Assembly (NCBI GenBank): GCA_027924585.1
Contig: BSBM01000321.1
Location: 2,121,001-2,185,000, forward strand
Source: Larix kaempferi
Taxonomy: Eukaryota > Streptophyta > Pinopsida > Pinales > Pinaceae
DNA: 64,000 nucleotides
Direction: 5' to 3'
The position numbers were made by a program, and so were the translations under genes. The notes under the pieces were generated by a model that had not been told where the DNA came from, ran no database searches, and saw only the letters and a list, made by a program, of their open reading frames with translations. This document shows positions 11,916 through 21,790 of this stretch, one piece after another (within the stretch, counting starts at the first letter, position 1; each line of letters begins with the position of its first letter).

Positions 11916-12394
11916 CTACATATCAAAAATAAATTGATCAGATATATTTTTGTTCATGTCAATTGTTGTGTGCAATATATTTTTTGTCCATGTATCAAAA
12001 TTGTTGTGCACAGTATATTTTTTCATTGAGTTTTTATGAATATTTTCTTGAATATAAGAACTTACATGGTTGTACTTTAACATGCTTAAAAATGAATTCA
12101 AATATAATTTGAGGATTTAAAAGTACTTTATTTGGGTCCCCATATGTCTATTAGACCACTAAGGGATGAGATAACGGATGTGGCTATCCCCACTCCGCCC
12201 CGAATTTTTACTTTTGATTGATTGATGCCAACGAAAAATCACAAAAAAACCTATTAAATTTTTTATTCTTTTAATCCATCGAACATGTTTCTTTAATATA
12301 CTTCACCATGATCTGAATGAATTTTTTAAAACAAGTTGTTCATTTATATTGTTGCACAAAAATAATATATCTCTCACATGTAAGTTCACATAAC
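11916..12394. other. A+T-rich spacer between transposase gene and hairpin
   Basis: No coding frame of note; probable 3' flank of the transposase gene. CATGT/TTGTGCA words repeat loosely around 11955-12010. Confidence 0.4.
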
Positions 12395-12629
12395 TGAAAT
12401 CATGGCAAATGAAGATAACAATCATTTGATTTTTAATCACAAGCAAGAATTCCTGGATTGTGAAGCTTATGCTAAATTAGAGCAATGATTATTTACAACA
12501 AATCGATAAAAATTCATCGAATTGTTGTCTAAAATTCATTGCTCTAACTTAGCATAAGCTTCACAATCCGGAAATCCTCACTTGTGATTAAAAAACAAAA
12601 AATCATTATCCTCATTTTCCATGATTTCA
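12395..12629. repeat. Long near-perfect inverted repeat (hairpin), arms about 113 bp, loop 8 nt
   Basis: The left arm 12395-12507 reads TGAAATCATGG...ACAACAAATCGAT. The right arm 12516-12629 is its reverse complement with scattered mismatches and short indels, and both contain GTGAAGCTTATGCTAA. The loop is AAAAATTC (12508-12515). The left arm contains a short open frame from ATG 12402 (MANEDNNHLIFNHKQEFLD..) ending in TGA. It could be a foldback element or a hairpin RNA source; both are inferences. Confidence 0.85.
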
Positions 12630-12639
12630 ACATTCAAAA

Positions 12640-13500
12640 ATTCACGAACTACAAAGTACCTGAACAATGAATATATGAAAAACATTAGTTAAATTTTGAA
12701 ATTTACATATGCATATCAAACAATAAACATATAAACAACATTAATTAAAATTTAAAATTTACATATGAATCAAACTACCAAAAACTTGAAACTTTTATCA
12801 AACAATTCATACATTTTCTATCAAAAATTCCTATCATTTCATTTCTTTACATTTTAGCATCCCATTTCTTAGTTCATTTTAAACCTTCATTCTTATGGTT
12901 CAATACTTTCTCAACATTCATTCTTTTCATAACATTTCTTAACATAACAGAATGAATTTTTTTTACAAATTCAACATTTCCTAACTTTAAATTGCACCTA
13001 TCAAATGTCTCAATGTTTCATCATAACAACATTTTAATAACATTTATTCTCAACATAACAAATTGAAAACATTCCTTTTTCCATAACACCTCCCATTCAT
13101 TCTTTCCCAACATTCCTTTTTCTGTAACACCTCCCATTCATTTTTTCCCAGCATTGATCCTTACCATAACATTTATTCTCAACATTGAACATTTCCTAAC
13201 TTAGATTAACATTTTAAACATTCCTAACACCTCCCATTCATTCTTTCCCAACATTCATTCTTCCATAACATTCATTCTCATCATTCAACATTTCCTAACT
13301 TCATAACATTCATTCTCATCATTCAACATTTCCTAACTTCATAACATTCATTCTCGTCATTCAACATTTCCTAACCTTGGGTTGCACCCATCAAGACATT
13401 TTAAACATTCATGCAAAACATATTATAAACATTATCAAAACATTTTAAACATTCATGCAAAACATATTCTCAACATTTTACCAAATGAGAAATAATTAAC
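12640..13500. repeat. Degenerate AACATTCATTCT-rich simple repeat tract
   Basis: Words such as AACATTTCCTAAC, CATTCATTCT and CTCCCATTCATTCTTTCCCA recur irregularly. A clean three-copy 38-bp tandem block lies at about 13262-13375. The coding gene on the minus strand ends just to the right. Confidence 0.7.
13262..13375. repeat. 38-bp tandem repeat, three copies
   Basis: TTCATAACATTCATTCTCAT starts near 13262 (with one extra C), at 13300 and at 13338. Each copy continues CATTCAACATTTCCTAAC. Confidence 0.9.
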
Positions 13501-13671
13501 ATGTACTCATGTATATAATCCAAAAAAAAGTCAATGAACATGTGAGTTCAATGTACATATATATATAATCAAAAAATAAATACCCTCCATGTTCAAAACA
13601 ACTACAATATATATATATCAACAAAAACAATAAAGTCTGAACCACTATCCATCTAGACCAATATCTTTCCA

Positions 13672-15890
13672 CTATTTTCCACTAGGACCTTCCCTGGGAC
13701 TCAACTCAACCTACAATACACAAAAAAAACAAATTACAAATTTAGATCATAAATTATTTAAACAATTTTAAACTAAATTCAAAAAATTAAGATATTAAAC
13801 TCATCTAAAAAATAATTCAATTATTAAAAAAATCGTACATCAAATTCTTTGAATGCATGTCCACCACTTTTTTCCACTAGTGCCTTCTCTTTGGCTCCAA
13901 AGGATCTCAAAGAGCCAAGCTGCAACATGTACAAAAACAATTTTCAAATAAATCCAAAAAATATAAAACATTAAACTTATATCAAAGATCATTTCTAGTT
14001 CAACAAAATTACCTCGGTGCCAATATCCGCATTCATTAGAGACCCCACATCTTCACCCCCAATTTCCAAATGGTCTCTTCCCTAAAATTTAAATTTTGTT
14101 AATAAATAAAACATAGTAGATACAAATAATAAATTAAGCAATTAACTTAAAACCAAAACAAAAAATTAAAATCATTAGCTCACAAGAGATGGTAAATCAT
14201 CTAAAAAGTTGGAATCTAAAGAAACCTGCCTAGATAAGTCAAATTAACAATAAGATACATTGATATTTATTAAAAGTCAAACAAACAAAAAAAATATCAA
14301 GTTCAATCATAAACATTATAATTAAAATACCTCTCCAAAGCGCTCTTCATTTTGACTAGGTTGCTCTTGGTTTTGACTACTGGAGACTCGAAAATTATGT
14401 GCATTTAACATTCTAGAAAACTGCAAAAAAAATACATTTGCTTAATATATTTCTTACTATGTAGCAAAAAATTCAATTCAAAATGAATAATAAAAAATCA
14501 AATAGATTGTCATAGCATAATCAACAAACCTCTCCCATGCTCGATGTGTCATTGGATAACACATCTGAAGCTATATCTCGACAAGACTTAGCATAAGTCC
14601 TGAGATCATCAATGCTCAATGCATTTACCTCGTCATTCGTCTTGTAAACAAAACTTTGACGAACAATAGCACGAGCCCTCTCTCGACCCAAACCAACTTC
14701 TACTCCAACAAGAGCTGATGCTAAAGCATCACCTACCGATTCCCTTGCAACTGTCCCTAGTTGGGATGTGGTCTCCATCTCTGATCTTAAAGCCACAACC
14801 CTCGGTGGATGAGGTATCTCAGGTGGAGGTTGTATAGTCATAGGGTCTCTGAGAGCACCTTTCCGATTATATATCCGACCTTTTCCAACTCCATAAAAGT
14901 CAGAAGGAACATTAGTATAGTTAGGCTTCATACCTAAAAAAAACTCCGCATAAAAAAATCTAGCAAAATAATTAGGAACCTCATCGTTCCAAGGCAATCG
15001 ACCATAAGCTGCAAGAAATCGATCATATATTAAATGTGCAATTTGAGGATGCTTGAAATATTGCACTTTCCACATTTTTCGCTTAAGGCCTTCTTTGAAA
15101 TTGAACATTGAATTGGCTTGTTCTCTGGTGACTCTCTCCTTCACAACCTCCCACTTGTCTGGAACCATAACTTAGTCCCTTCGCATCCGCATCAAATGAA
15201 CAAAACCATTCGTAGTTGGTCCAAGTTCCTCGTATGCATCAATGAATTTTTGCAAAGACCCCAAAACAATCTCTAGACTTTGTCGACTCTCTGGAGGGAG
15301 ATCCAAAGAACAAAGATCATTGTTCAACCTGTCATAGTGGGATCTACAACTTTCAAGAATAGTTTGTTGCACAACACCTTCCCATGGAAGCTCATCGGGT
15401 AAATCAGATGGATAAGTTGATATGGGTGTACACCCCTCAGCTAGTGGAACATATGTCATCCTAGCTCTAGGAGGATCTTCAGGACCCTGCTCTCCACCCA
15501 CACCTATTCCATCATCTACAATCCTATCTTGATCTTCCTCTCGCTCTGTCGAATTACGCACATCTTCTGAACCTCGCTCTGCTTCAAATATAGCCGTAGT
15601 CAAGAATTAACCTTGTCCATAAATTCAAAACACAGAAAAATACAAATTATACATTATTAAACATTAATGTTCATACCAACAGAAGGTTGAGATCGACGCT
15701 CTCCCACAGAAGACGAAGGAGAATCATTTGTACCCCTTTCAACTCGTTGGTGATCAGATGACTGTGACCCATACAATAAACTCGAACCCCACGGTGAATT
15801 CGACAACCTTTGACTACCAATTGGAACACCAATTCCTGATGAATGTGATGACCTCCTACGCTTTCCCTTCGAAGACTCCACTCTTTCCAT
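13672..15890 (-). pseudogene. Unknown 7-exon gene inside the palindrome-flanked element
   Basis: I do not recognise the product. Splice sites give exons 15890-15677, about 15581-14530 (a NAGNAG acceptor allows 15578), 14420-14331, 14225-14184, 14081-14013, 13919-13839 and 13710-13672. All have GT-AG ends, and every intron after the first is phase 0. The predicted length is about 528 codons. The N-terminus is basic and Ser-rich (MERVESSKGKRRRSSHSS), suggesting nuclear location. The best-ordered part is 15168-14900 (EGLKRKMWKVQYFKHPQIAH then YDRFLAAYGRLPWNDEVPNY), aromatic-rich like a folded domain. One in-frame TAA at 15172-15174 (about codon 208) interrupts it, with the frame continuing on both sides. 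It faces the transposase gene, so it may be that element's accessory protein. Confidence 0.6.
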
Positions 15891-16573
15891 TTGATATAAT
15901 TTCTAAATTTACACAAACGTTAACATATTGAAATTGTACATGACTATTTTACAAGAATAAAGCCATATTTGATAAAAAAAACTACAACAAAATGTAAGTC
16001 CCTCTCCTAACTCTAATTAATTAACTAAAATTCCTTACCATTACTCCTTTTGCAACGTAAAGATATACTTAATAATCATTTAATTATCTAATATAAGTTA
16101 TAACACGATTAATTGTAGTAGTATAGTAACCTTAAAAACTTTTAATCCAACAAATATGGTTGAATTATATATCTCAATGAACAAACATCTCACTAAATAT
16201 ATATATATATACCCTTATTAAAAGATTTCTAGTTTATATTTATGATAAAAATATTTACACATTGAAGTTGTACATGTTAATTCTACAAACTTAAAACATA
16301 TCTCTTAAACATTTGAATACAAAATGTAGAGCTGCCTAAAATAGTATAACTTAATTTTTTTTGTATGTTCCTCTCCTAACTCTAAGAACAATATTGCACC
16401 ATAAATATAACATTAATAATCATCTCATAATCAGTTAATTGTAGTATAATAACCTTCCAAATTTTTCAATGATCACTTATGTTTTCATTCTATATCTCAA
16501 TAAACAAACATTCCTTAATATTTATAAAAAAAAATAACTCAGAACTTACAACTGCTAATTTTTAAGTGACTTT
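15891..16573. other. A+T-rich spacer upstream of the minus-strand gene
   Basis: Probable promoter side of the minus-strand gene. TATATATATATA lies at about 16198-16210. The phrase TCCTCTCCTAACTCTAA recurs at about 16003 and 16370, so this is itself a diverged duplication of about 370 bp. Confidence 0.4.
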
Positions 16574-16763
16574 CTTCATGAAATCTGCTCATGAACTCTG
16601 CTCATGAACAGTATTCATGAACAGAGTTCATGAACATGTCCTGTTCATGAAAAGAGTTCATGAACATGTCCTATTCATGAACAGATTTCATGAACTCTGT
16701 TCATGAACAGATTTCATGAACTCTGTTCATGAACATGTTCTGTTCATGAACAGAGTTCATGAA
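16574..16763. repeat. Array of GTTCATGAAC palindromes
   Basis: TTCATGAA occurs about a dozen times, joined by CTCTG or CATGT spacers. The long stretch can fold into many alternative hairpins. There is no coding explanation. Confidence 0.9.
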
Positions 16764-16875
16764 CTCTGCATAGACACTGACATCCTATAAGTTAAAATTA
16801 AATATAAAAACTTTACACCATCTAATTTTAATCCCTATACCAAATATTTTTTTTAATTTTCTCCTATTGCCAACA

Positions 16876-17015
16876 ACTCTTGAGCAGAGTTCCAGACCTC
16901 TGCTCGTTAGCAGAGTTCTGGAACTCTGCTCTTGAGCAGAGTTCTGGACCTCTGCTCTTGAGCAGAGTTCCAGACCTCTGCTCAAGAGCAGAGTTCCAGA
17001 ACTCTGCTCAAGAGC
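16876..17015. repeat. Array of GAGCAGAGTTC/GGAACTCTGCTC palindromes
   Basis: Units GAGCAGAGTTCTGGAACTCT and close variants are repeated head to head with CTCTTGAG or CTCAAGAG joints. Each unit is an inverted repeat. Apparent open frames on both strands here (SRGLELCSR-like) are produced by the repeat. Confidence 0.9.
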
Positions 17016-17886
17016 ATAAAAATAAATGTAAAAAGATAAACATTCAAATTTTAATCCTTGTCAAATATTTCTTTTAATTTCATTCAAATTACAACATTTT
17101 TTATCAAAACAGGAGTTTGCGAAACGATACATACCTGTATCCAAACAAGCAGTGAAGAGATCGTCAATCCACGACGCCGCGACGCTTCAGTCCACCAACT
17201 CTCCAACCACCAAGTAGTTCCTTCACAAAGCAACAAATAATGTTAGCGGCTAAAACCTATAACATACGACAACAGAATCAAAACGACACAACTGACAGGA
17301 AAACGTACCTTCCAATAACGAGCTATCCACCCTGCACACAAAACCGACACACCGACGACGCAGCAATACAACCAACCAAACCTGCCAACCAGACACATTT
17401 CAGCGAAACATTACAACACGAAGGACTCTATATACATCAACTTTAAAATTCGAAAACCAAAATCAACTGACAAACGTTACTTACCCTCGCAGCGCTTAAC
17501 TCCACGTCGTAACACAGATCAACAACCAAACAAAAATTTCGTACTTCCAGATTCGCCTGGCAACCTCGTCGCCGAACACAGCTTCCACAGTAAGTTACAA
17601 CATCTGCAAAGCAAGCAGCGAACGCGGCGGTGCAACAGCGTCCCTTAACAGGATGGACGCAACAGGAAGTATCAGCAGCGGGTCATGGAGCAACAGCCGT
17701 CGAGCAACAGAAAGTAGCGACAGCCGATCGTGGAGCAGCAGCGGATCATCGAGCAAAATGGATCGTGGAGCAACAACATAGACACAGGGTGGCGAGAAAT
17801 CGACTGCGGGCCCGCTTGCGGGGTCCAAATATTTCCAGCAAGGACTGCCAAATGGCGGCTGATGCTGGGTTTTTATGCAGAAATAT
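17016..17886. other. Unassigned region, G+C-richer from 17480
   Basis: Short open frames exist on both strands, but none has family motifs. A GGAGCAACAG/ATCGTGGAGCA word repeats at 17685-17780. The local G+C rise next to the terminal palindromes resembles the subterminal region of a transposon or a former 5' UTR. No gene is supported. Confidence 0.4.
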
Positions 17887-18175
17887 AGTTCGGCTGAACA
17901 ATTCTTCGGCCGAACAATTATTCGGCCGAATAATTGTTCATCCGAAGAATTATTCGGCCGAAGAATTGTTCGGCCGAATAAACTATTGCCCAATTTTTTT
18001 TTTCCGTCCGGCTGCTGTTTGCACACATTTCAAGGATCCCCGTTAAACTAAACAGAGAACTGTTTGTGGTTATTCGGCCGAATAACCTCTACATTATTCG
18101 GCCGAAGAATATAAATTATTCGGCCGAATAATAAATATTATTCGGCCAAATAATATTTATTATTCGGCCGAATAA
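17887..18175. repeat. Right cluster of TTCGGCCGAA palindromes
   Basis: About eight exact TTCGGCCGAA palindromes and three one-base variants lie in two groups (17887-17980 and 18068-18175). The longest perfect one is GGTTATTCGGCCGAATAACC at 18068-18087. It matches the left cluster in sequence and A+T context. Confidence 0.92.
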
Positions 18176-18198
18176 CTTCCGCTAAGACGATTTTGCAC

Positions 18199-19125
18199 TA
18201 GTTTCTCACGAAAGTGTTACCCACCTTCACGTTTTCACCCATCGAAATAGATATCAGAAAATTCCTTTGGCAAGGGGGGATGTCTAACAAAAAAAGGTTT
18301 CACTTAATTAAATGGGAGTCGATCAAAGATTTTCTAGAGAATGGGGGGATAGGGATGAAATATCCTAAGGTAACGAATGTAGCACTAGGTGCCAAGATCC
18401 TCTGGAGACTTATCTCTAAGAGACAAGAATGGTGAAAATAATCTTTGAGAAATAAATACATGAATACCCCTAAGGAAAGTTACTTGGACAAATTTAATTT
18501 GAATACAAAAGGAACAACTATTTTGGAATGTATGCAAAGATTTTGTAAATCTCATATGGGACCATTTATCTTGGGCGCCAGGAAACGACAAGCTAATAGA
18601 TATCTAGGAAGACTAAATAATGGGCAAGGCCCCCCTACCACATAACCTAGATCTGATGAATGCTAGAGAATGTCTCACCATCAATGGACTAAAAACTCTT
18701 TTTGACATATTTGAGTGGAAATCTAATGGAAAATGGAAGCATTGGAAGCATATGAAGTACCCAAGTAATCTATCACCCCAATTCAAACCATTTTTTATGT
18801 ACCTACAAGGTGCAACCCCTTTGGATATTAATGTCAAGGATAAGCATGGATGTTATCCTATCGCCAGTTCTTACTCTGTTGCCTCTTATTGGAAGGGTAT
18901 AAATTACTATCACCTCCAAAGTCCAAACTTTGGAAGCAAGTTTGGCATCTTGATGGCCTTCCAAAAATATTTGCCTTACATTGGATCATATCCCATGGTA
19001 AACTCGTTACTACAAAAAAATATTAAGTACATGAGGAATAAATGGTTCCTCTAGATGTGCCTTATGTGTGAATGATATGGAGACTTCAATCCATCTTTCC
19101 TTGGAATGCCCCTTCATAAAGTTAG
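18199..19125 (+). pseudogene. LINE-B reverse transcriptase thumb/connection and zf-RVT
   Basis: 18214-18435 reads LPTFTFSPIEIDIRKFLWQG and then FHLIKWESIKD, the plant LINE block corresponding to RDFLW..G...HLV.W. Further pieces follow at 18445-18645 and 18620-19054. A Cys/His zinc-finger-like end (CALCVNDMETSIHLSLECPF) lies at about 19055-19115. Stops at 18434 and 19053 and frame changes break it. It is non-functional. Confidence 0.75.
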
Positions 19126-19555
19126 TCTAGCAAATTACAATGGAGGAGTTGGGAAAATTGGTAAGGCATCCACAATCCTAGGAGGGTATGTTTGTTGAAA
19201 CATTCTTATCTTTGAACACCTTATAAGAAGTCTATAATTAGTACAATATGGATGACATCACCAAAATACACGTGCCAGAAAATCTGATTAGCAAGAAATA
19301 GGAATATTTTTCATTCGGAATGGATCTCACTAAGGCAATTTGTAGCCAATGCAAGAGGGATAATGAATGAGTATTTCTATTATAGATATAAATTTGAAGT
19401 GGGGAAGGGATCGTTAGAGGTTCAGGAAAAAGTATGGGTTAGATACCTTCACATGGAAACACCCTTCTATCCAAACAATCAATCATAAATCTTTCACTGG
19501 ATAAAAACTCGCACATTGAACTTGAAACAAATGAATCCCAAAGTTGGCTAGCATT

Positions 19556-19945
19556 GCAAAGACAAAACAAGATTTTATTTGATGGATCCTCTAAAGGAAA
19601 CCCAAGGGTGGTAGGTGTGGGGGGGTTCTCTACAACCCCAAAGGAAACTAAACATTGACTTACACCTTAGGACTAGGATTAACAACTAATAACTAGGTGG
19701 AAATCCATGCTATATATCTTGGATTGATCTTTCTTAAGGATAGAAATTTTAAGAGTGCCATGGTCTTTGGAGATTCTTCTTCAATATTGGTTTTATTAAA
19801 AAGGGAAAGGCCATAGGAATAATCATTTTATGAAATATCGTTGAGAGAATCATGTCAATCGTTCCTTCCTTTGATTTAGTGAACTTCTTCCAAATCAAGA
19901 GATCAAATAATGCACAAGTTGTTCATCTAACAAACTAGTCTATGC
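19556..19945 (+). pseudogene. LINE-B RNase H domain (decayed)
   Basis: ILFDGSSKGNPRVVGVGG (about 19570-19625) is the RNase H start with its first catalytic Asp. MVFGDSSSILVLLK (about 19759-19800) holds the later Asp. Frame changes and stops lie between them. Confidence 0.65.
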
Positions 19946-20034
19946 TTCTGAATAAAAGTTGGGTCATAAAAAATGGGGAACCCCCGAGGCCTTATGGATA
20001 CCTTAGAACTTAGGATAATTTGCATATTTGATTA

Positions 20035-20039
20035 TGTTA
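20035..20039. repeat. Ty3-1 target-site duplication, left (TGTTA)
   Basis: Identical to 29502-29506 and directly adjacent to the LTR end, as expected for 5-bp staggered integration. Confidence 0.95.
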
Positions 20040-21762
20040 TGTAACGTCCCCTCCTACCCTACCAATAGGATAGAGAGGACGTTGTGCTCAATCCGGGCAA
20101 TTAGCCCCATATCCATTAATTAAACTTATTGATACAAAGACATGTATATGTGCATGCTGTAGAAACACAACGGAAATTAAATAAATCCTGTTGATATCTA
20201 ACATACATTCAGAAATTATGTGACAGCCATTAAATAGAGACCTTTGTAGAATTATAAAAGATCATATGGAAATGCATAACCATTTGAATACACAGCGGAA
20301 GTAAATTCGTTATCACATCCATGATACATTCATAATATTCATCAAATGATAATTGCAGATTTAACACAAGAGAATACTTATCTCAATAAGGCAGTCCCAA
20401 GCAACTGGCTATGCAACTACAACGTTCCACCCAACCATAGGCCAGTTGTGCTCCTCAATCTCTCAGCACCACTGCCACCCCCGAGCTGGGCATGATCTCT
20501 ACAAGGAACCAGGGAACAACAGACTCACACATAGCCAAGCATACACCAAGATGAGCCAAGCCAATTCTACAATTGGGTTTATCAGGCTGCTAGGAGATGG
20601 AAAGGAAGAATTGCTAAGCTAGTGAGCTCAACCACAGAGCTATGGGTACCCCTCCCAGATCTATTCAGCTTGGCACTCACAATGCCTACACACCCAACAC
20701 CAGGAAGTATTCTCTTCACTGCCACATAGTCCCTCAAGCCATACCTTCCTTTCTAGTGCTCTCAGGGTGTGCATAGAAAATTAGCCAGCCCTCTTGATCT
20801 TCTTGAGAGGTTACTCCCTACACTAGGTTTATCAAGCCCATTCTGTCCACTACCATTCCAGTTTCTTGCTTACAGGTTCAAATCAAACAAGGAGGCTCAT
20901 AACAACAAAACTACACTTGCTGAGCATGAGAAAAACGTTTCCAACAGTGGGATGCATGAGATGGGGTTTCCTGAGCTTCAGAAAAACGTGGGTAGACTCA
21001 AAACGTATGGCAACTGGAAAACTCGACTGGGAGAGCAAAATCCATTCCATAAAAATTCCCTAGGGGCAAAAACGACCTCTCCCTCAGTCCCAATTTGCGT
21101 CCCTCCTTCCCCAGCTATTGCACAATCCAAAAACGAGTTCCTGGGCATGGAAAAACGCAGGGTTATGGTGAAAAACGTGAGGATAACTTCCAGTGGGCTC
21201 AGACTGCATGAGAGGAAGGACATAATGCATGAGGAATTGCCTTAGGCAGCATTTCATGGGGGTTTTCTTGCCCAGCAAGCCAAAAATACGATTTCCAGGT
21301 TGATGGCTTGCCCATGCACGAAAATATGACTGCCATACTTCTCCAATCCCAAGACATTAACTGCCCCAACCAATCTTTGGAAGAATTAAATGATTGGGTG
21401 CATGAGACAAAAATGGATAGTTAAGAGTTTCATGGGTTTTCTTATTGACACATGGATTAACACCATTGGCTCAAGGGTTTGAATAATTTCCCTCCCTATT
21501 TCTTGTAGAATCATGCCCCATCTCTTTGTTGCATTGCATAGCTAGTTGTGGGTATTTTTCATTAAAATTCGTATTTACATGATGTCTTACTTACATTGTT
21601 CCCATCTCGCACAAGAACCATAGGCATCTATTTTTAATTGCCGATACATAAAATGCTAAATCAATGGTGGGGCCTTGGCCTTGAGCTCCTCACCATGATT
21701 AAATTACAATATTTACATCATTTACGATTTAATACAAAGGGGGTCAAAATGGGGACATTACA
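20040..21762 (-). repeat. Ty3-1 3' LTR
   Basis: On the plus strand it runs TGTAACGTCCCC...GGGGACATTACA, ending in the TG/CA dinucleotides. It is the same length as the partner at 27779-29501. The open frame 20769-21245 is inside the LTR and has a twin at 28508-28984, so it is a shadow, not a gene. Confidence 0.95.
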
Positions 21763-21775
21763 TTCCCCTCCCCTT
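21763..21775 (-). other. Ty3-1 polypurine tract
   Basis: On the minus strand it reads TAAGGGGAGGGGAA, immediately 5' of the 3' LTR. This is the plus-strand DNA primer site. Confidence 0.9.
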
Positions 21776-21790
21776 ACATTAGCATTGTCC

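Larger units (their letters stand above)
7283..18175. mobile_element. Putative two-gene DNA transposon bounded by TTCGGCCGAA palindrome clusters
   Basis: Palindromes of the form ATTATTCGGCCGAATAAT occur only in two places in the window: 7283-7402 and 17887-18175. Between them lie a transposase-like gene (8767-11915, +), an unknown spliced gene (15890-13672, -), a long hairpin (12395-12629) and further palindrome or tandem arrays close to both ends. Arrays of short repeats near both ends that could serve as transposase-binding sites are known in CACTA, hAT and other plant elements. The boundaries are inferred. I could not identify exact terminal inverted repeats or a target-site duplication, and the right side abuts LINE-B. 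Confidence 0.55.
18199..20034 (+). mobile_element. LINE-B: 3' fragment of an L1-type LINE
   Basis: Only the reverse transcriptase thumb/connection, zinc-finger-like region and RNase H are present, as expected of a 5'-truncated LINE. It begins right after the palindrome cluster and ends just before the Ty3-1 site duplication. It differs in wording from LINE-A and LINE-C, so it is a separate family member. Confidence 0.8.

Noticed and set aside
17595-18046. Open frames of 138-143 codons on both strands
   Set aside because: Fully overlapping on opposite strands, running into the palindrome cluster, without motifs or splice context.
20040-20100. Possible tRNA-like or rRNA segment in G+C-richer LTR start
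   Set aside because: No cloverleaf or rRNA motif; it is simply the LTR terminus repeated at 27779.
20769-21245. 158-codon open frame with a near-identical twin at 28508-28984
   Set aside because: Both lie at the same position in the two LTRs of Ty3-1; opposite to the element's coding strand.
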